Source of the DNA: Agarivorans litoreus
GTDB taxonomy: Bacteria; Pseudomonadota; Gammaproteobacteria; Enterobacterales; Celerinatantimonadaceae
Direction of reading: 5' to 3'
NCBI RefSeq assembly: GCF_019649015.1
Contig: NZ_BLPI01000001.1
Coordinates: 639,501 to 703,500 of the forward strand
DNA length: 64,000 nt
Below, in pieces: positions 29,261 to 38,530 of this stretch; position 1 is the stretch's first letter, and each line of letters begins with the position of its first letter. The notes beneath the pieces were generated by a model that saw only the letters and a list, made by a program, of their open reading frames with translations, was not told the DNA's origin and did no database searches. The translations under genes and the position numbers were made by a program.

Positions 29261-29797
29261 ATGAGATTGCTACCTCTGCTGCTTCTGCTAATAAGCGCTT
29301 ATGCAAACGCCGCTAACTTAAGCCAACAACAAATAGACAACTGGTTTGAAGCGAGCAAAATGCTTAAACCAATTGTTGAAAAAATCGAAGAAGAAAATAC
29401 CTTAGAAGAAGTAGAAAACCCTAGCGAGTTAGCTGAACAGATGGTTCTTCAGCTCAATCAAAGTGCTCACATTAACGAAGTGAAGCAAGTACTGGATAAA
29501 TACAACTTAAACTTAGAGAGCTGGGCTGCAACTACCGAGCAAGTAATATTTGCTATCTTGGCAGTAAACTTGGAAGAGTATAAACCACAGCTTGAAGTCT
29601 ACGAGAACATGAAGCAACAGTTGTTAGATAACCCCGAGCTAACGGCTGAACAAAAACAACAACTGTTGGACTCATTCGAAATCGGTGACCAGTGGTTTAC
29701 CCAACTAAAATCTGTGCCACAAAGTGACATCGATCTAATAGCGCCTCAAGTATCAAAAATAAGCCAAGAGCTAGGCTGGGAATTTGATACTAATTAG
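29261..29797 (+). CDS. Exported helical protein of unknown function
   Basis: A 178-residue protein with a clear signal peptide (MRLLPLLLLLISAYANA, cleavage probably before ANLSQ). The mature part is acidic and rich in Glu, Gln and Leu, and is predicted to be almost entirely helical (KMLKPIVEKIEEENTLEEVE and QQLLDNPELTAEQKQQLLDS). No catalytic motif or cysteine is visible. It converges on the next gene with an 8-base overlap of the coding ends. I do not recognise a family; a periplasmic location is inferred from the signal peptide. Confidence 0.75.
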   Translation: MRLLPLLLLLISAYANAANLSQQQIDNWFEASKMLKPIVEKIEEENTLEEVENPSELAEQMVLQLNQSAHINEVKQVLDKYNLNLESWAATTEQVIFAILAVNLEEYKPQLEVYENMKQQLLDNPELTAEQKQQLLDSFEIGDQWFTQLKSVPQSDIDLIAPQVSKISQELGWEFDTN

Positions 29798-30059
29798 CCC
29801 CTAAATCAAAGCTATCAGCCCCTAATTCAGCCCGCTCTAGTTGTAGTTCTAAAAATGCGATGCGCTTAGCAAACTCTCCTAACAGCGCATCTTTTATTCT
29901 TAATAGCTCAAGCATAGGCGTAGGCTCTCGCCACTCTGGATAATCGCCTTTAACTTCCGCTTGCTGAAAGGCCTGCTCAGCCTCAAGCTGATCAAAAAAG
30001 TAATAGGTGTTTTCAACAATATCAAAAGCATAAATAATTGGGTTAACTTGATCAGTCAT
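29790..30059 (-). CDS. Small protein of unknown function
   Basis: An 89-residue soluble acidic protein, with an N-terminal part of predicted strands (NPIIYAFDIVENTYYFFDQ) and a C-terminal helix that may form a coiled coil (LLGEFAKRIAFLELQLERAE). It follows the rhodanese gene by three bases and is surely cotranscribed with it. No family is recognised. The tight linkage hints at a shared role with the rhodanese, which is inference only. Confidence 0.72.
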   Translation of the reverse strand: MTDQVNPIIYAFDIVENTYYFFDQLEAEQAFQQAEVKGDYPEWREPTPMLELLRIKDALLGEFAKRIAFLELQLERAELGADSFDLGAN

Positions 30060-30062
30060 CTC

Positions 30063-30434
30063 TTATGCGCCTTCTAAGGGGTAGCCCGCTTCTTTCCAGC
30101 CTCGGATCCCACCATCCATAGAAATCACATTGGTATAACCCATCTTCACCAAATTGTCAGCACTCAAAGCCGAACGAAAACCACCACCACAATAGATAAC
30201 GATCATGGTATCTAAATCAGGAATAGCCGTTTCTACGTCGCGCTCCATTACCCCTCGCCCCATATACTTAGCCATTGGGATACGGCTTTTTTGCCACTCA
30301 TCTTGCTCTCGATTGTCAATCAAGGTGAATGCCAAACCTTGGTCCAGCCATTGTTTTACTTGGTGAACGTCACACTCTTTAATACGACTACGACAATCAT
30401 CAACTAGCGCCAAAAAACGAGAATTATGAGCCAT
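30063..30434 (-). CDS. Single-domain rhodanese (sulfurtransferase)
   Basis: A 123-residue protein made of one rhodanese domain. The active-site loop is YCGGGFRSA with the sulfur-carrying Cys82, followed by MDGGIRGWKEAGYP typical of the fold. It could transfer sulfur from thiosulfate or another donor. A good SD (AGGAG) precedes the ATG at 30434. It is transcribed in the same direction as secF and lies beyond the secF terminator. The substrate is unknown. Confidence 0.88.
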   Translation of the reverse strand: MAHNSRFLALVDDCRSRIKECDVHQVKQWLDQGLAFTLIDNREQDEWQKSRIPMAKYMGRGVMERDVETAIPDLDTMIVIYCGGGFRSALSADNLVKMGYTNVISMDGGIRGWKEAGYPLEGA

Positions 30435-30454
30435 TGTGTTTTCTCCTTAATAAC

Positions 30455-30477
30455 AAAAAACCCGCCGAAGCGGGTTT
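30455..30477 (-). terminator. Terminator of the queA-tgt-yajC-secDF transcript
   Basis: Eight-base-pair stem AAACCCGC / GCGGGTTT with a CGAA loop and a T6 tail on the minus strand. It lies a few bases past the secF stop codon. Confidence 0.92.
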
Positions 30478-30483
30478 AGATAA

Positions 30484-31434
30484 TTATGCGATAGGGTCCT
30501 GATCGGCACCTTCTTTCTCTTCGATTTCTTTGGGCATAAAGTCTTCTTTCTTAATGCCTAAGTACAATGCCAGCGTACTAGCAACGTAAATAGAAGAGTG
30601 AGTACCAATGAAAACACCAAACAATAAAGCCGTAGCAAAGTTGTGAATCAACTCACCACCCAACACGAACAAAGATACCAGTACCATGATGGTGGTTAAC
30701 GAGGTCACAATTGTACGGTTAAAGGTTTGAGTTAAAGAAACATCGATAATCTCTTCAGGGTCGCCTTTGCGTAACTTACGGAAGTTTTCCCTGATCCTAT
30801 CTGATACAACAATGGTATCGTTCAAGGAGTAACCTACTACGGTTAGCAGCGCAGCAATAACGGTGAGATCAAACTCTAACTGTAATAGTGAAAACAAACC
30901 TAAGGTTGCGATTACATCGTGAGCCAAAGCTAACACCGCACCTAAAGCCATTCGCCATTCAAAGCGCATTGCCACATACAGCAAGATACAGCCCAGAGCG
31001 GCGATAATAGCTAAGCCACCCTGCTCTGCTAACTCTTTACCTACCGTTGGGCCTACGTATTCAATCCGGCGCATTTCAACATTAGAATCTACTTCACTGC
31101 GAAGCAAACCCATAATGCTGTCACCTAAATGTTGGCTATCAATTCCTTCACGCGGCATCATCCGCAACAATACTTGGGTTTGAGAACCAAAGTATTGTGC
31201 AACGATATCAGGGTAACCATTGTTGCCCATCACTTCTCGTACTTCTGTAAGATCAGCTGCCTGAGAAAACTCAACTTCAATCAAAGTACCGCCAGTAAAG
31301 TCGAGACCCCAATTGATTTTGTTAATCGCTAGGCTAGCTACCGAAGCCACCATCAGCAAAACAGTAAACCAAATAAATGGTTTGCGGTGCGACATGAAGC
31401 GCACGGTGCCTTTTGGTCTAAATAAATAAAACAC
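30484..31434 (-). CDS. secF: Protein translocase subunit SecF
   Basis: Membrane protein that with SecD uses the proton gradient to complete protein export through SecYEG. The 316-residue protein has a first membrane segment (about residues 20-38), a periplasmic domain beginning NWGLDFTGGTLIEV, and five further segments including VVGYSLNDTIVVSDRIREN. The start codon is GTG at 31434 with AGGAG seven bases upstream. It lies ten bases after secD. Confidence 0.97.
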   Translation of the reverse strand: MFYLFRPKGTVRFMSHRKPFIWFTVLLMVASVASLAINKINWGLDFTGGTLIEVEFSQAADLTEVREVMGNNGYPDIVAQYFGSQTQVLLRMMPREGIDSQHLGDSIMGLLRSEVDSNVEMRRIEYVGPTVGKELAEQGGLAIIAALGCILLYVAMRFEWRMALGAVLALAHDVIATLGLFSLLQLEFDLTVIAALLTVVGYSLNDTIVVSDRIRENFRKLRKGDPEEIIDVSLTQTFNRTIVTSLTTIMVLVSLFVLGGELIHNFATALLFGVFIGTHSSIYVASTLALYLGIKKEDFMPKEIEEKEGADQDPIA

Positions 31435-31444
31435 GTCGTAGCTC

Positions 31445-33298
31445 CTAGATAGACAACTTGTCTATTTTCTTACCGCCCCATACCCAGTTAACAATTACAC
31501 GGGTACCTACAATGGCAGTGAACATAGATGTTGCAATACCAATCGCTAGCGTCACAGCAAAGCCTTTTACAGCGCCGGTACCAATCGCGAAAAGAATCAA
31601 CGCAGTGATAAAGGTAGTGATGTTAGCATCAGAAATCGTTGAAAGTGCGTTGCTATAACCGTAATGAATTGCTTGCTGAGGGCTGCGGCCGTCGCTTAGC
31701 TCTTCACGAATACGCTCAAAGATAAGCACGTTAGCATCAACCGCCATACCAACGGTGAGTACAATACCCGCCATCCCCGGTAAGGTTAAGGTAGCACCTG
31801 GAATCATCGACATTACGCCAACAATTACCCCAACGTTTGCAATCAAGGCAAAATTAGCCACTAAGCCAAACTTACGGTAGTAAAGAGGCATGAATACCAG
31901 CAGTGCTAACAAACCAACCACAATAGCCATGAAGCCTTTATCGATGTTGTCCTGACCTAGGCTTGGGCCAACAGTACGTTCTTCAACAATTTGAATCGGC
32001 GCAATCAGCGCACCAGCACGTAAAAGTAGCGCTAAGTTTTGTGCTTCGGCAGGAGAGTCAATACCAGTAATTCGGAAACTACGACCAAGGCGCGATTGAA
32101 TGGTAGCAACGTTAATCACTTCCTCTTGACGCTCTAGAATAGTTTTACCTTCACTGTCTTTATTGCCAGTAGGTTTGTACTCAATAAATAAAGTCGCCAT
32201 TGATTGGCCAACATTATCTTTAGTGAAGGCAGCCATTTTGCTACCACCTTGACTATCAAGGCTAATGTTAACCTGCGGGCGGCTGTACTCATCAAAACCC
32301 GACTGTGCACCAACGATATGGTCACCGGTTAAAATAACTTGGTTACGCAATACTACTGGCGAGCCATCAACACGTTTTGCCAGTTGAGAACCAGGAGGTA
32401 CTCGGCCTGCGGCTGCATCACGCACATCAGCGTCGGTATTTACCATTCTAAATTCAAGAGTAGCGGTTGCACCTAAAATTTCTTTAGCACGAGCGGTGTC
32501 TTGAACACCTGGTAATTGCACCACAATACGCTCAGAACCTTGTCGTTGTACCTGTGGCTCAGCAACACCTAACTCATTTACCCGGTTACGGATAATGGTA
32601 ATGTTTTGCTGCAGTGCATACTCGCGAGTTTCTTTTAGCTTCTCATCAGTCATTTTAGCGCTAAGACGGAATTGGTCGCCTTGGCTAGCATCACTAAATT
32701 GGTATTCATTGTATTTGCGGTCTAAAAAGCTAATGGCTTTATCTAGGGTGTCTTCGTCACGAAAACGAACTACCACAGAATCGCCTTGCGATCTTACCCC
32801 AGCATAACGCAGTTTTTCTTCACGTAAGTCGCTTCGAAAATCTTGAATCATACCTTCTTGGGCTTTACTGATTGCGGCATCCATATCCACTTCCATTAAG
32901 AAGTGCACACCACCACGTAAGTCCAAACCAAGTTTAAGCGGGCCCGCACCGATGGCATCTAACCAACTAGGCGTTGCTGGAGCAAGGTTTAATGCAACGA
33001 TGTAGTCGTCGCCCAATAAATCATGTAAGAGGCTTTTTACTTTAAGTTGGTCAGCATCGTTACGTAAACGTACTAAGGCTAAACCATCTTCAAAGGCAAC
33101 AGAGCGAAAGTCGATAGACTGCTCTGTGAGGAAGTTGCGAATCTCGTCTAATTGGGCCAGCTCTACTTGAGCGCCCCGAGTGCCAGACACTTGTACTGCA
33201 GGATCCTCTCCGTACAAGTTTGGCGTGGCGTAAAGAAAGCCGATGGCAATCACAGCGATTACCATCAGGTTCTTCCACCAAGGGTATCTATTTAACAA
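31445..33298 (-). CDS. secD: Protein translocase subunit SecD
   Basis: Partner of SecF in the holo-translocon. The 617-residue protein begins [13 protein letters not shown] with a first membrane segment. A large periplasmic domain with P1 base and head follows (about residues 35-445, [16 protein letters not shown]). Five more segments follow, including [17 protein letters not shown], with the functionally important aspartate. The start codon is TTG at 33298, with AGGGA upstream; this rare start is supported by alignment with E. coli (MLNRYP). It lies 28 bases after yajC. Confidence 0.97.
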   Translation of the reverse strand: MLNRYPWWKNLMVIAVIAIGFLYATPNLYGEDPAVQVSGTRGAQVELAQLDEIRNFLTEQSIDFRSVAFEDGLALVRLRNDADQLKVKSLLHDLLGDDYIVALNLAPATPSWLDAIGAGPLKLGLDLRGGVHFLMEVDMDAAISKAQEGMIQDFRSDLREEKLRYAGVRSQGDSVVVRFRDEDTLDKAISFLDRKYNEYQFSDASQGDQFRLSAKMTDEKLKETREYALQQNITIIRNRVNELGVAEPQVQRQGSERIVVQLPGVQDTARAKEILGATATLEFRMVNTDADVRDAAAGRVPPGSQLAKRVDGSPVVLRNQVILTGDHIVGAQSGFDEYSRPQVNISLDSQGGSKMAAFTKDNVGQSMATLFIEYKPTGNKDSEGKTILERQEEVINVATIQSRLGRSFRITGIDSPAEAQNLALLLRAGALIAPIQIVEERTVGPSLGQDNIDKGFMAIVVGLLALLVFMPLYYRKFGLVANFALIANVGVIVGVMSMIPGATLTLPGMAGIVLTVGMAVDANVLIFERIREELSDGRSPQQAIHYGYSNALSTISDANITTFITALILFAIGTGAVKGFAVTLAIGIATSMFTAIVGTRVIVNWVWGGKKIDKLSI

Positions 33299-33326
33299 AA
33301 TCTTATCCCTAGTGACCGAATAGCTA

Positions 33327-33665
33327 CTATAGCGACTTCAGCGTGCCCTTTGGCAATACCGCTGATACAAAGTCCTTCTTAAGCGTAACGGTGGTGTCAT
33401 CGCTTAGGCTTAATTGGAAGTAGTCATTTTCATCAGAAATCTTGATGATTTTACCTACCAAGCCACCAGTGGTGAGTACTTCATCGCCTTTAGACAATGA
33501 AGACATCAAATTCTTATGCTCTTTAACACGCTTAGACTGTGGACGGTAAATCATGAAGTAGAAAATTACCGCGAAAATCACCATCATGAAAATTAGTTCC
33601 ATGCCGCCACCTGCAGGTGCCGCTGCACCACCTTCTGCGTATGCTGGAGAAATAAATAAGCTCAT
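33327..33665 (-). CDS. yajC: Preprotein translocase accessory subunit YajC
   Basis: Small membrane protein that associates with SecDF. From the ATG at 33665 ([12 protein letters not shown]), which has GAGGG five bases upstream, it is 112 residues with one membrane segment (about residues 20-41, [20 protein letters not shown]) and a cytosolic domain ([15 protein letters not shown]). An in-frame ATG four codons further up at 33677 is weaker. Confidence 0.95.
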   Translation of the reverse strand: MSLFISPAYAEGGAAAPAGGGMELIFMMVIFAVIFYFMIYRPQSKRVKEHKNLMSSLSKGDEVLTTGGLVGKIIKISDENDYFQLSLSDDTTVTLKKDFVSAVLPKGTLKSL

Positions 33666-33731
33666 TGTTACCCTCATTAAAAAATTAAAAACTTAAGATA
33701 ATCTATACAACTACCTTATTAAATGGAGACG

Positions 33732-33761
33732 GAGCAAGCAAAAACAAGGCTTTGCTTGCTC
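33732..33761 (-). other. Hairpin between tgt and yajC
   Basis: Eleven-base-pair perfect stem GAGCAAGCAAA / TTTGCTTGCTC with an eight-base loop and no T-tail on the minus strand. It may adjust expression or stability between tgt and yajC. Confidence 0.6.
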
Positions 33762-33770
33762 AATCGGGCA

Positions 33771-34898
<1,128 letters not shown>

Positions 34899-34982
34899 TT
34901 ACCTCAGATCGGAAAAACAGTCCGATTCAGATTGCCTCAAATAAGCGCTTAGATAATTGTCTAATCGCCAAAATAGGATTAA

Positions 34983-36029
34983 CTAAGCGTCTTTACGCTC
35001 AATAAACATGGCATCGCCATAACTAAAAAACCGGTAACGCTGCTCTATAGCGGCTTGATAAGCCTTGGTCACATTATCTTTACCGGCAAATGCCGAAATC
35101 AGCATGATCAATGTAGACTCAGGCAGGTGGAAGTTGGTGACCATGGCATCAACCAACTCAAATTGATAACCAGGATAAATAAAAATATCAGTTTCTGCCG
35201 CGTAAGCTTGTAAAGCTTGCCCCCTGGCTTTGGCATCTTTAGCCGCGCTTTCTAATGAACGAACAGAAGTGGTACCCACCGCAATCACTCTGCCACCAGC
35301 TGCTTTAGCTTTAGCTATTTTAGCCACAACATCCTCGCCAACTTCGGCGTATTCAGAATGCATCACATGCTCATCTACCGACTCAACTTTCACCGGCTGA
35401 AACGTACCAGCACCAACATGCAAGGTAACAAAGGCAATATCTGCACCTTTGTCTTTAATTTGTTGCATTAACTCATCATCAAAATGCAAGCCAGCAGTTG
35501 GCGCGGCAACGGCACCGGGTTTCTCGCTATACACCGTTTGGTAACGCTCTTTATCTGCGTCTTCATCAGGCCTGTCAATATAAGGAGGTAATGGCATGTG
35601 GCCGTAGGCTTCAAGCAGTTCTAGTACTGTTCGCTGGTCATCAAAACGTAGTTCGAATAAGGCATCATGACGAGCTAGCATGGTGGCATCAAACGCATCG
35701 GCCAAACGCAGCGCTGAACCGGGTTTAGGCGATTTAGAGCAGCGAACATGCGCCAGCACTCGGTGCTCATCTAAAACACGCTCAATCAGCACTTCAAGTT
35801 TTCCGCCACTCGCTTTGTGACCAAACAAACGCGCAGGAATAACCCGTGTATTGTTAAAAACCAATAAATCGTTAGCTTTAATGTGCTCTAGTAGATCTGG
35901 AAACTGCTGATGCTGTAGCTCACCAGTATTGCCATTAAGACACAATAAACGACTATCGCGACGTTGCTGTTTTGGATAACGAGCGATCAACTCATCGGGG
36001 AGTTCAAAAGAAAAATCGGCAACACGCAT
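34983..36029 (-). CDS. queA: S-adenosylmethionine:tRNA ribosyltransferase-isomerase
   Basis: Adds the cyclopentane precursor to preQ1 in tRNA, making epoxyqueuosine. The 348-residue protein starts [19 protein letters not shown] and has the family signatures [24 protein letters not shown] and [14 protein letters not shown]. It is the first gene of the queA-tgt-yajC-secD-secF run. Confidence 0.98.
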   Translation of the reverse strand: MRVADFSFELPDELIARYPKQQRRDSRLLCLNGNTGELQHQQFPDLLEHIKANDLLVFNNTRVIPARLFGHKASGGKLEVLIERVLDEHRVLAHVRCSKSPKPGSALRLADAFDATMLARHDALFELRFDDQRTVLELLEAYGHMPLPPYIDRPDEDADKERYQTVYSEKPGAVAAPTAGLHFDDELMQQIKDKGADIAFVTLHVGAGTFQPVKVESVDEHVMHSEYAEVGEDVVAKIAKAKAAGGRVIAVGTTSVRSLESAAKDAKARGQALQAYAAETDIFIYPGYQFELVDAMVTNFHLPESTLIMLISAFAGKDNVTKAYQAAIEQRYRFFSYGDAMFIERKDA

Positions 36030-36067
36030 TGGGCTAAAAACTCTGTGGGCTATTCAATAATCAACAA

Positions 36068-36092
36068 GGCCGCAATTTTAGTGATTGCGACC
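36068..36092 (-). terminator. Possible terminator after the protease gene
   Basis: Imperfect stem GGCCGCAAT / ATTGCGACC with a seven-base loop, 15 bases past the stop codon of the trypsin-like gene. The U-tail on the minus strand is weak (TTGTTGATT). Confidence 0.5.
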
Positions 36093-36106
36093 TGTAATAG
36101 CAAGGA

Positions 36107-37072
36107 TTAGCGCTTGAAATGCTGTGCTTTGCTAAACCGCCGCAATAGCCACAAAGGCAAGCCTAAAACTAATAGCCACCAACTGGCACCACCACCGCTT
36201 GACGAGGGAGTATCCGCAATACTGCAATTAAGGCTGCTATCGCCAGCAATGCTGGCGGTATCGCTGATCCAAGTGCAAACGGTGCCTATGTCTGCATACA
36301 CCCCTGAACTGCCTTGGCAAGACAGATTCCCCCAACTTACCAAGCCCAATAAACGATGTTGCTGCTGCTCCTCAATAAAAACCGGGCCTCCGCTATCACC
36401 CGAACAGGCGTCTTGGTTAGTGCCATAGGCACAAAACATTTGCTCGGTAATTGAAGAAGCGGACCACTCATCTTCACAACGGCTTTCGCTTATCAAGCTC
36501 AGGTTACCTTGCTGTAACACGTCTGGATAAATTGGATTCAAAGGGTCAGTATTGGTTCGCCCAAAGCCAATCACCTGCATAAAACCACCAATATTGAGCG
36601 CATCGGTCACCTTATTCGCATTAAGAATAACCGGCGTTACGCTTTGTGCTTCAGTTAATCGCAATAGGCTAACATCATAATCAAAGGCAGGACCAGAATC
36701 GGAAGGATTAACATAGCTTGGGTGCTGATATACCTCACTCACTTGCAAGGCATCCGAGTGAGCACTACTGGCAAACAGGTAATTTCCCAACAATACTTTT
36801 ACCTCTGAAGCAGCAATCGTTCGATTCAGTCGGCTAGAGTCATAGGTACAATGAGCGGCTGTTAACACCCAGCGCTCACCAATTAACACCCCACCACAGC
36901 GCGATGAGCCAAGAAAAACTTGCGCCATCCACGGATAATTAGCCGGTGCATCATTACCACCAACAATAAATGGGACAATCTCTTGTTCTGCCTTAAGAGA
37001 AGGACTAAAGCCAAACAAAAGACACACCACAACCGGCCATACTTTGATTATTCTCATTTGCTTATTCTTCAT
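36107..37072 (-). CDS. Trypsin-like serine protease with GlyGly-CTERM tail
   Basis: Secreted S1-family protease. A signal peptide (RIIKVWPVVVCLLFGFSPSLKA) precedes a very short propeptide and the mature start IVGGNDAPANYPW. The catalytic triad lies in LTAAHC, FDYDVSLLRL and GDSGGPV. The C-terminus is a GlyGly-CTERM sorting tail: Ser/Gly stretch SSSGGGAS, a hydrophobic segment WWLLVLGLPLWLL and basic RR. Such tails are processed by rhombosortase, and their proteins leave by type II secretion. The residue before IVGG is Phe rather than Lys or Arg. The start is either ATG 37072 or ATG 37057; both give a usable signal peptide. The 5' end overlaps the sanA stop, so the two may be coupled. Confidence 0.9.
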   Translation of the reverse strand: MKNKQMRIIKVWPVVVCLLFGFSPSLKAEQEIVPFIVGGNDAPANYPWMAQVFLGSSRCGGVLIGERWVLTAAHCTYDSSRLNRTIAASEVKVLLGNYLFASSAHSDALQVSEVYQHPSYVNPSDSGPAFDYDVSLLRLTEAQSVTPVILNANKVTDALNIGGFMQVIGFGRTNTDPLNPIYPDVLQQGNLSLISESRCEDEWSASSITEQMFCAYGTNQDACSGDSGGPVFIEEQQQHRLLGLVSWGNLSCQGSSGVYADIGTVCTWISDTASIAGDSSLNCSIADTPSSSGGGASWWLLVLGLPLWLLRRFSKAQHFKR

Positions 37073-37733
37073 TATTTTCACGAATTGTGACGTGTTCAGG
37101 AGCACCTAAAAAATGCGGCTCAGCATGCAGTACATGTAAATCAATCAACGCTTTGGTTCGCGCCAATACCTCACGCAGCCTAACCCGCCAATGAAAAGCT
37201 TGCGGTGCATCATCTACCACGTAACCATAAGCCTCGATACCATATTGGTTAGCAATGTATAAGGCCCGCTCAACATGAAACTGTTGCGACACAATAATTA
37301 AGGCCTGCTGGCCAAACACTTCTTTAGCTCTCACAATAGAATCAAAAGTACGAAACCCTGCATAATCCAAGGCAATATGCTCACGGGGTACATTTAAGCG
37401 CAGTACGTCGTTTAACATGGTTATAGGTTCATTATAATAGCGGGTAGCATTGTCGCCACTCAAGATTAGCGCCTGAACCTTATTGGTATGGTATAGCTTA
37501 GCTGCAGCTTCAACTCGAAAAGTATAATAAGTATTTAGTCGCTTACCCACATACTTACTTGTGCCTAATACTAAAGCAACTGGCTGAGGCGGCAGTTGTT
37601 GCATATCGCGAAACCACTGTCCAGAAACTTGGCGAGAAATATAACGATCTACAGCCACTAGGCAAGACAGCACTACGATAACCATCAGCAACACTACGCC
37701 AAGGAATCGTTTCACTACTAGCACTCCGACCAT
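37062..37733 (-). CDS. sanA: SanA/YdcF family protein (DUF218)
   Basis: A 223-residue inner-membrane-anchored protein with one N-terminal membrane segment (about residues 9-28) and a DUF218 domain (ALVLGTSKYVGKR, ALILSGDNATRYYNEP, DYAGFRTFDSIVRAKEVF, IIVSQQFHVERALYIA). E. coli SanA affects envelope permeability to vancomycin at high temperature; the biochemical role is unresolved. The DYAGFRT segment favours SanA over other DUF218 proteins. Its end overlaps the start of the protease gene. Confidence 0.88.
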   Translation of the reverse strand: MVGVLVVKRFLGVVLLMVIVVLSCLVAVDRYISRQVSGQWFRDMQQLPPQPVALVLGTSKYVGKRLNTYYTFRVEAAAKLYHTNKVQALILSGDNATRYYNEPITMLNDVLRLNVPREHIALDYAGFRTFDSIVRAKEVFGQQALIIVSQQFHVERALYIANQYGIEAYGYVVDDAPQAFHWRVRLREVLARTKALIDLHVLHAEPHFLGAPEHVTIRENNEE

Positions 37734-37924
37734 AATCTACAATTAACGCCATGCTAGCATAGCCAAACTTAGCAACCCAGTGACCAAAACATTTTTGCTT
37801 GAAAAAAGTCTTATCAACAATACCTTGGCAAGTTTTAAAGGCTGCGTAAAGAAGCGTAAATACAGTTTACATAAACAGACTTTTTGCTAAGTTAAGCCAC
37901 ATTTAATGTAATGGTATTTAACAC

Positions 37925-38461
37925 ATGAACTTAACAAATAGCCCGCAGAGCTTTGGGCTTCTTAGTAAACTGATTCACTGGTTAATGGCACTACTTATTT
38001 TAAGCTTAATTGCCGTTGCACTGTATATGGATACCTTGCCTAGAGGACCTGAGAAGTTTGAACTATACGACCTTCATAAAGGTTTAGGCTTACTCGCTAT
38101 TGTAGCGATAGCAATACGAATTGTTTGGCACCGCGTAAGTAAAGTACCCGCTCCTATTGGTGAAGGGATAAAGCTTAAGATGGCACATCTAGGCCACATC
38201 GCTTTATATCTGCTGATGTTAGCAATGCCTATTTCCGGCTTGATTATGTCGTTGTCTGGCGGCCATGATGTTAAGTTTTTTGGCTTGTTTACGGTAGCCG
38301 GTTTTGCAGAAAAAAATGAAACACTTAACGAGATTGGCTCGGCTATTCATCACTACGGCGGCCAACTTCTCTATGTGGTGCTTGCAGTGCATGTACTCGC
38401 AGCTTTATATCACCACTTCATTCTAAAAGATGACACACTAAAACGAATGACCGCTAAATAG
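37925..38461 (+). CDS. Cytochrome b561 family protein (CybB-like)
   Basis: A 178-residue di-heme membrane cytochrome with four membrane segments. Candidate heme ligands are the histidines in SKLIHWLMALL, YDLHKGLGLL and the C-terminal LAVHVLAALYHHF. It probably passes electrons between quinol and a periplasmic acceptor such as superoxide, as proposed for CybB. It stands alone. The 191 bases upstream are AT-rich with no site I can name. Confidence 0.88.
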   Translation: MNLTNSPQSFGLLSKLIHWLMALLILSLIAVALYMDTLPRGPEKFELYDLHKGLGLLAIVAIAIRIVWHRVSKVPAPIGEGIKLKMAHLGHIALYLLMLAMPISGLIMSLSGGHDVKFFGLFTVAGFAEKNETLNEIGSAIHHYGGQLLYVVLAVHVLAALYHHFILKDDTLKRMTAK

Positions 38462-38530
38462 AAAACACCTTTATTAGCGACTCGCTGTTAAGCTAAACAA
38501 CTTGCTGCGAGCGCTAACTAAAAGCACAAA

